Source: Bacteriovoracaceae bacterium (GTDB lineage Bacteria > Bdellovibrionota > Bacteriovoracia > Bacteriovoracales > Bacteriovoracaceae). From it: a DNA stretch of 64,000 nucleotides. The DNA lies in the NCBI GenBank assembly GCA_019752535.1, contig JAIEMA010000019.1, forward strand, positions 1-64,000, read 5' to 3'. The stretch's first letter is position 1. Each line of letters starts with the position of its first letter. Position numbers and translations under genes: made by a program. The notes under the pieces are model-generated. The model ran no database searches and was not told the DNA's origin. It worked only from the letters and a program-made list of their open reading frames with translations. Shown in pieces: positions 59,820 through 64,000 of this stretch.

Positions 59820-60290
59820 ATGATTAATAACGACGTTATCCGCAGTGTTCGCTACATCCTCAACATCAGTGAGTTTAAACTGGCCGATATAGTGAAGCTT
59901 GGTGGTGGTGAAGTCACGCAAGCGAACATGAACGCTTATATGAAACCAGAAGATGAACCAGGTTTTATTGAATGCCCTCAAAAAGTGATGTCTCAATTTT
60001 TAAATGGTCTTATTTATTATAAGCGCGGCAAGGATGAAAGTCGTCCTCCTTTAGCCCATGAGCTTCCAACCAACAATGTCGTCTTGAAAAAACTTCGCGT
60101 TGCTTTTGAACTTAAAGATGATGATATTTTAGAAATTCTCACCAAGGCCGGATTCAAGGTTTCAAAAACTGAGCTTAGTGCTTTCTTTAGAAAAGAGGGC
60201 CATATGAATTATCGTGTCGTCGGTGATCAATTCCTGAGAAATTTCTTGAAGGGGTTAAGTGAGAGAGAGCGTCAAAACAGTAAGCCTTAA
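59820..60290 (+). CDS. yehS: YehS/DUF1456-family protein
   Basis: A 156-aa protein made of two similar ~70-residue helical repeats. Repeat one has NDVIRSVRYILN, DIVKLGG and QFLNGLIYYKRG; repeat two has NVVLKKLRVAFEL, DILEILTKAGF and QFLRNFLKGL. This is the DUF1456 layout of E. coli YehS. Function not known. Confidence 0.88.
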   Translation: MINNDVIRSVRYILNISEFKLADIVKLGGGEVTQANMNAYMKPEDEPGFIECPQKVMSQFLNGLIYYKRGKDESRPPLAHELPTNNVVLKKLRVAFELKDDDILEILTKAGFKVSKTELSAFFRKEGHMNYRVVGDQFLRNFLKGLSERERQNSKP

Positions 60291-60298
60291 GATTTGAT

Positions 60299-61138
60299 TC
60301 AATCCTTTTTTCTAAATGTGGCAATTATTTCATCAGCCTGATCAAATAATTCAGAGAATTTAATAATTATTTTTTTGATAAAACCCTTCACTCCATCTCC
60401 AGGTTGCTCAAGCGAAGTTTTGCACTCTATCTTGATCACTTCCATCTTATGATCTGAAGAGTTCAAAATAAAGTTCTTAAGTGTCTCGGGAGTGAATTGC
60501 CAGACATGCTCATGAGGGGCCAAAAATCCCCATTTATGCTTCATAATCCTTGAAATCCAGCTGTTGTAATTTGGAACATGTATGAGAAGCACGCCATCTT
60601 TGACTATTGAATCATAAATGTTTTGCATAAAGACTTGAGCTGGAATGATGTGCTCAAGTGTATGGTTTAAGGTCACGACAGAATATTTTTTTTCTAGTTT
60701 ATGACTTGCAAGATCTTTGATGAATAGGTTCAAGCCTTTACTCTTCCCGTATTCCACAGCAATTGGATCGACATCACACCCTTCTGCGTTGAGACCATCC
60801 TTCTTCATGCACTCAACCAATTCTCCACCATTGCACCCGACATCCAAGACAGGTAATCCTTTTAACGAGGGATGATCCTCTATAATCTCCACGACTTCTT
60901 TTGAAAGAGTTTTGCACCAAGGCTTCTCTCTTCGCATATAAGAGTTTGACTCTGTCGAAGCCGTATACCCTTCTGTATAAAGAGATATATCCGGAACAGG
61001 ATCAACTCTTACGGCACTACAATTTACGCACTGATATAAACTGAACTTATAGTCTCGGACCTGCCTGTTATAAGTGTTTTTATAAACTAAGTTATAGTTT
61101 TTATTTCCACACAGACATACTGCTTCTTGTATTTTCAT
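60299..61138 (-). CDS. SAM-dependent methyltransferase with N-terminal zinc-ribbon-like segment
   Basis: A 279-aa protein. An N-terminal Cys pair (CLCG, then CVNCSA, about residues 8-45) looks like a zinc ribbon; the methyltransferase motif I is VLDVGCNGGELVECM, and LNHTLEHI plus LLIHVPNYNSW follow. This architecture is frequent in O-antigen and sugar-modifying loci. Its ATG overlaps the upstream glycosyltransferase stop (ATGA). Confidence 0.85.
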   Translation of the reverse strand: MKIQEAVCLCGNKNYNLVYKNTYNRQVRDYKFSLYQCVNCSAVRVDPVPDISLYTEGYTASTESNSYMRREKPWCKTLSKEVVEIIEDHPSLKGLPVLDVGCNGGELVECMKKDGLNAEGCDVDPIAVEYGKSKGLNLFIKDLASHKLEKKYSVVTLNHTLEHIIPAQVFMQNIYDSIVKDGVLLIHVPNYNSWISRIMKHKWGFLAPHEHVWQFTPETLKNFILNSSDHKMEVIKIECKTSLEQPGDGVKGFIKKIIIKFSELFDQADEIIATFRKKD

Positions 61139-61881
61139 TTGATGAGCCGATTATTTTTTAAGTTTTTTTCAAATTGAGCTGCATTTTGTAAAAACATTTG
61201 GATAGAAAAAAGAGCCGTCATCACATATCCGGCCACTCCATCCTTGTAGCCTTGGTGTTTTATATAATAGCTAAGAAAATAACGAATGGGATCGAACATC
61301 ACATTATTTACGCCAATAGAGGGGTCGCTGTTATTTTGAATTTCTAATTCTAAGTCACGCATAATTTTTTTACATCTTTCAAAAACAGTAATTCCAGAGT
61401 TGTGCATCATGAAACCATGCAAGTCACCAACTGGTCCTGTAGAAATGAAGGACTCGTGTATGTTTTTTAAATCGAAACTTCCTCTCTCTCGATTAAATAG
61501 TCGTACGGGATGGTCTACTGATTTCCCATAATGACATATCGTACCCATAAAAATCTGTTTTCGTGGGATTCGATAAGCCTCTTTGTTAAATTCCAATGCA
61601 CGACTTATCTCTTCAGAGAGTTCGGGTGTTAGATACTCATCAGCATCTAATGAAAGAATCCAATTATTTCTCGCTTGCTCGATTGCAAACTGCTTTTGCT
61701 TTCCGTAGCCAGGCCAAGCATTGAAGATGAATTTGGCTCCTAGAGATTTGCAAATTTCTTCTGTTCTATCACTACTTCCAGAATCCACCACGATGACTTC
61801 ATCTACAAAAGGGCAAGATTGAATACAGGAAGCGATATTCGCCTCCTCATTCTTCGTAATAACGACAAGAGATATCTTCAT
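61135..61881 (-). CDS. Glycosyltransferase family 2, WaaE/KdtX type
   Basis: A 248-aa enzyme: SLVVITKNEEANI, VDEVIVVDSGSSDRT, then WILSLDADEYL (the D-x-D type metal site). The GYGKQKQFAIE stretch is typical of the WaaE/KdtX group that adds a sugar to lipopolysaccharide core. Its start shares a base with the flippase stop (TAATG) and it is coupled to the methyltransferase. Confidence 0.9.
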   Translation of the reverse strand: MKISLVVITKNEEANIASCIQSCPFVDEVIVVDSGSSDRTEEICKSLGAKFIFNAWPGYGKQKQFAIEQARNNWILSLDADEYLTPELSEEISRALEFNKEAYRIPRKQIFMGTICHYGKSVDHPVRLFNRERGSFDLKNIHESFISTGPVGDLHGFMMHNSGITVFERCKKIMRDLELEIQNNSDPSIGVNNVMFDPIRYFLSYYIKHQGYKDGVAGYVMTALFSIQMFLQNAAQFEKNLKNNRLIK

Positions 61882-63392
61882 TATGACTTACCTTTCGAAC
61901 GAAGCGTCCTAACTCTTTTAATCAATAAACTCTTCTCGTCTTTTGAAAAAACAACAAAAAACAAGACAAAAGTTGTCACAAATAAAGTCAATATTCCTTT
62001 AAGTACAAACTCAGTCACACTGAGGTCGACAAAATTAATTCCACTTTTAAGAAAAGCGACTAGAACCAATAGTCCAATAACTAAAGGGAAAAAAAGTGAC
62101 TTATAGAGAGCTGCAAGCTTTAGCTTGAAATTGATCTCTAAGATCTTTGGGTAAAACAGGAGAGGAACAATCAAAAAACTTATTAATGTCCCAAAGAGCG
62201 GCCCAATTCCCCCAAAGTAATAAGTCCCAAGAATACTAGCTGACACATTTATGATGGCCTGAATCCAAAATGGTTTCGTTAATAAATCGGCCTTACCAAG
62301 AACCGTAATTATATAGCCCCAAAAACTAAACACACCATGAAGAATGGCATTAGCAGAAGCTAAGAAAATAAGTGTATCCGTATCCATGAGTAGATCTTTT
62401 CCAACCCACAAAGTGATAAAAGATCTATTCAGCAGACAGACAGGAACAAGTAAGATCATCGCAGTGAATGATAATAATTTGCTCATCTCATAAAATCTCT
62501 TATCAAATCTTTCTGTGCCTTCATTTGAGTAATAGAGGGTACTTAGTGACGCCCAGCTCGCTTGCCCTAAAGAGAGGAGTTGTTGCTGCATTATTGTTGC
62601 GACTCTTTGACCAATAAAGACTTTGGTAACCATAGTCGTATCAATCATACTTGCAATGACGACTTGATCAATTTGCCAACAGAGCTTTCCAGCTAATTCA
62701 TTCAGAACCTGCGAGAGTTGTCTTTTTGAGACGAGATGCCCCTCTTCGTAATTACGTTTTGATAAATCGACTTTAATATCTGAAAAATATCTCATCAGCC
62801 AGGCACCAAAAATGACAGAAATAAGTAAACCAATAGCCTGTGACTTCAAACCTAAGCCTTGATAAGCAAACAGCACCGATAATAGGGTGAAGATCGTGTT
62901 CTGAAAGAAAATAATTAAATGAACAAGGTAGCCTTTATTCTGTGCCTCAAGATATGCCTTATAAATATTTGATGGGATTGTTATGGAGCTAAACAGAAGT
63001 ATCGCGAATGAAAAATAGAGTTCGGTTGGAGCGGCACTATCCCAAGATGTCAGTTTTTCTAGAAAGGGGAAGATACAAATACCTACTCCCACAGTCCACA
63101 AGACAACTTTATAAAATCTCCAACTTCCATGGGCCATCAGTCTTGTCAGTTGCTCCCGATTTTTGGATTTAACAAGTGGTAACATGCAGGTGATAACTGC
63201 TGTCATCAAACCCATTTCTGCGAGGCTGAGATAGGAATAGATTTCATTTAAAACTCTAAATGTTCCAAAATCTTTGGTTCCTAGAAGCTTGATCAAAATA
63301 GGTGTAAGAATAAAGGTTAAAGCTAAAATACCGCCAGTCTTAACCAGAGAAGCCAGAAAGTTTAAAAATGACTTTTTAGTGAGCTCACTCAA
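61881..63392 (-). CDS. Wzx-type polysaccharide flippase/transporter
   Basis: A 503-aa membrane protein with about 14 helices and the pattern of the MATE/MOP polysaccharide-transporter family (FLNFLASLVKTGGILAL at the N-terminus; SYLSLAEMGLMTAV). It would move a lipid-linked sugar chain to the periplasmic face. It begins with TTG and is the first gene of a three-gene polysaccharide operon. Confidence 0.85.
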   Translation of the reverse strand: MSELTKKSFLNFLASLVKTGGILALTFILTPILIKLLGTKDFGTFRVLNEIYSYLSLAEMGLMTAVITCMLPLVKSKNREQLTRLMAHGSWRFYKVVLWTVGVGICIFPFLEKLTSWDSAAPTELYFSFAILLFSSITIPSNIYKAYLEAQNKGYLVHLIIFFQNTIFTLLSVLFAYQGLGLKSQAIGLLISVIFGAWLMRYFSDIKVDLSKRNYEEGHLVSKRQLSQVLNELAGKLCWQIDQVVIASMIDTTMVTKVFIGQRVATIMQQQLLSLGQASWASLSTLYYSNEGTERFDKRFYEMSKLLSFTAMILLVPVCLLNRSFITLWVGKDLLMDTDTLIFLASANAILHGVFSFWGYIITVLGKADLLTKPFWIQAIINVSASILGTYYFGGIGPLFGTLISFLIVPLLFYPKILEINFKLKLAALYKSLFFPLVIGLLVLVAFLKSGINFVDLSVTEFVLKGILTLFVTTFVLFFVVFSKDEKSLLIKRVRTLRSKGKS

Positions 63393-63467
63393 GATTTATT
63401 CTCGATTGAAAATAAAATAATTTTATCTCTTATTCTAATTGCTCGCAATGAGGTTAAAATACTCATA

Positions 63468-64000
63468 ATGGATAATCGCCCAATACTCATTATCGTTCCA
63501 AGGCTTCCCCCTTCTATAAACGGAGTGGGAGACTATGCTTTAGAATTAGCTAAAAGAATCAATCAAGATCATAGCCAGCTGTTCGAATTCTTAGTTTCTG
63601 ATCCTTCCTGGAAGGGAGAGAATCTTATTTCAGGCTTTCCAGTCCATAAACTGGAGTCTAGAGATCAAACTTCGCTTAATGGTTTTTTGAAACCATATTC
63701 CTCGGTCTTTCTACACTATGTGGGTTATGGCTATGCCAAGCGAGGCTCCCCTGTTTGGCTCGTCAAAGGACTGGGGCACTGGTTGAATCAGAATCCTAGT
63801 AGAAGACTCTATACAATGTTCCATGAGCTTTATGCCTTTGGTCCAGTGTGGACAAGCCAATTTTGGACATCTCCCCTACAGAAGCAATTGGCCCAAAAAC
63901 TCATGCTTATGAGTACCAAATGTGCAACCAGTAAGCAGGGTTATGCTGAAAAGATTGAAAAACTCTCCAAGGGAAAGCATACAAACATTTTAGTCTCTCC
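63468..64000 (+). CDS. Glycosyltransferase family 4-like protein, 5' part only
   Basis: The first 177 codons are present and the frame runs off the window. The start NRPILIIVPRLPPSINGVGDY contains the NGVGDYA loop usual in GT4-type enzymes, followed by LELAKRI and LHYVGYGYAKRG, which match the N-terminal Rossmann domain. The sequence to 64000 has no stop. The start is weakly supported: GAGG lies 14 bases upstream. Divergent from the flippase by 75 bp. Confidence 0.75.
   Translation, partial: MDNRPILIIVPRLPPSINGVGDYALELAKRINQDHSQLFEFLVSDPSWKGENLISGFPVHKLESRDQTSLNGFLKPYSSVFLHYVGYGYAKRGSPVWLVKGLGHWLNQNPSRRLYTMFHELYAFGPVWTSQFWTSPLQKQLAQKLMLMSTKCATSKQGYAEKIEKLSKGKHTNILVS

Noticed and set aside
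59712-59996. Minus-strand frame across the YehS gene
   Set aside because: It is a reading-frame shadow of the plus-strand DUF1456 gene, whose repeats and start are clear.

Overview
The window looks like chromosomal DNA of a Gram-negative, Bdellovibrionota-type bacterium, most likely the Bacteriovorax/Peredibacter side. This is inferred, not proven: there is no rRNA here. The support is the AT-leaning composition, many small secreted beta-barrel-like proteins, twitch-type radical SAM proteins, and the mixture of housekeeping genes (lgt, rplU-rpmA-obgE, rsfS-rlmH-gpmI-pfkA, nadA, parAB). No IS element, CRISPR array, prophage or rRNA operon was seen. There is one RNA gene, tRNA-His at 55525-55601.

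Layout. 1-6.8 kb: envelope genes, including the 5' part of a porin-like protein, a MltD-like lytic transglycosylase and lgt. 7-23.7 kb: a compact accessory block that I read as a lipid-synthesis-and-export cluster. A class-III aminotransferase fused to an acyl-ACP-reductase-like domain points toward a five-gene minus-strand operon (CarS-like CTP transferase, UbiA prenyltransferase, rifampin-phosphotransferase-like enzyme, cytochrome P450, GNAT N-acyltransferase). Next comes a five-gene plus-strand export operon (two FtsX permeases, ATPase, LolA-like carrier, outer-membrane protein), closed by a second phosphotransferase. 23.8-27.5 kb: two paralogous twitch radical SAM proteins around a nucleotidyltransferase-fold protein. 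27.6-29.4 kb: rplU-rpmA-obgE with a clear promoter and a terminator placed just before obgE. 29.4-32 kb: a GT-C membrane glycosyltransferase coupled to a SPASM radical SAM protein. 32.1-35.6 kb: rsfS-rlmH-gpmI-pfkA.

35.6-39 kb: a four-gene module matching the order of functions in sxtI-sxtJ-sxtK-sxtL of saxitoxin clusters: NodU/CmcH carbamoyltransferase, SxtJ-family membrane protein, a 47-aa DUF5989-type protein and an SGNH/GDSL-like secreted protein. 39-44.7 kb: a lone ComM N-terminal domain, glutamate dehydrogenase, bacteriohemerythrin and parAB. 44.9-48.9 kb: nadA, its cysteine desulfurase and a 5'-nucleotidase-like lipoprotein that has lost most metal ligands. 48.8-55.4 kb: a degenerate formylglycine-generating-enzyme-fold protein, PrkA kinase, an RluA-family synthase and a HAD phosphatase. 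55.5-60.3 kb: tRNA-His, a secreted DJ-1 protein, a decayed AHSA1 fragment that forms a direct repeat with the intact AHSA1 gene around a lone methyltransferase, an ArsR-AHSA1 operon and a YehS protein. 60.3-64 kb: the edge of a surface-polysaccharide locus.

The most novel regions are the 7-23.7 kb lipid cluster and the Sxt-like carbamoylation module. The lipid model is an inference from gene content: reduce an acyl chain, aminate it, N-acylate it, hydroxylate it, phosphorylate it, possibly activate it with CTP, and move it to the outer membrane through a Lol-like path. All functions rest on motif reading without database searches.
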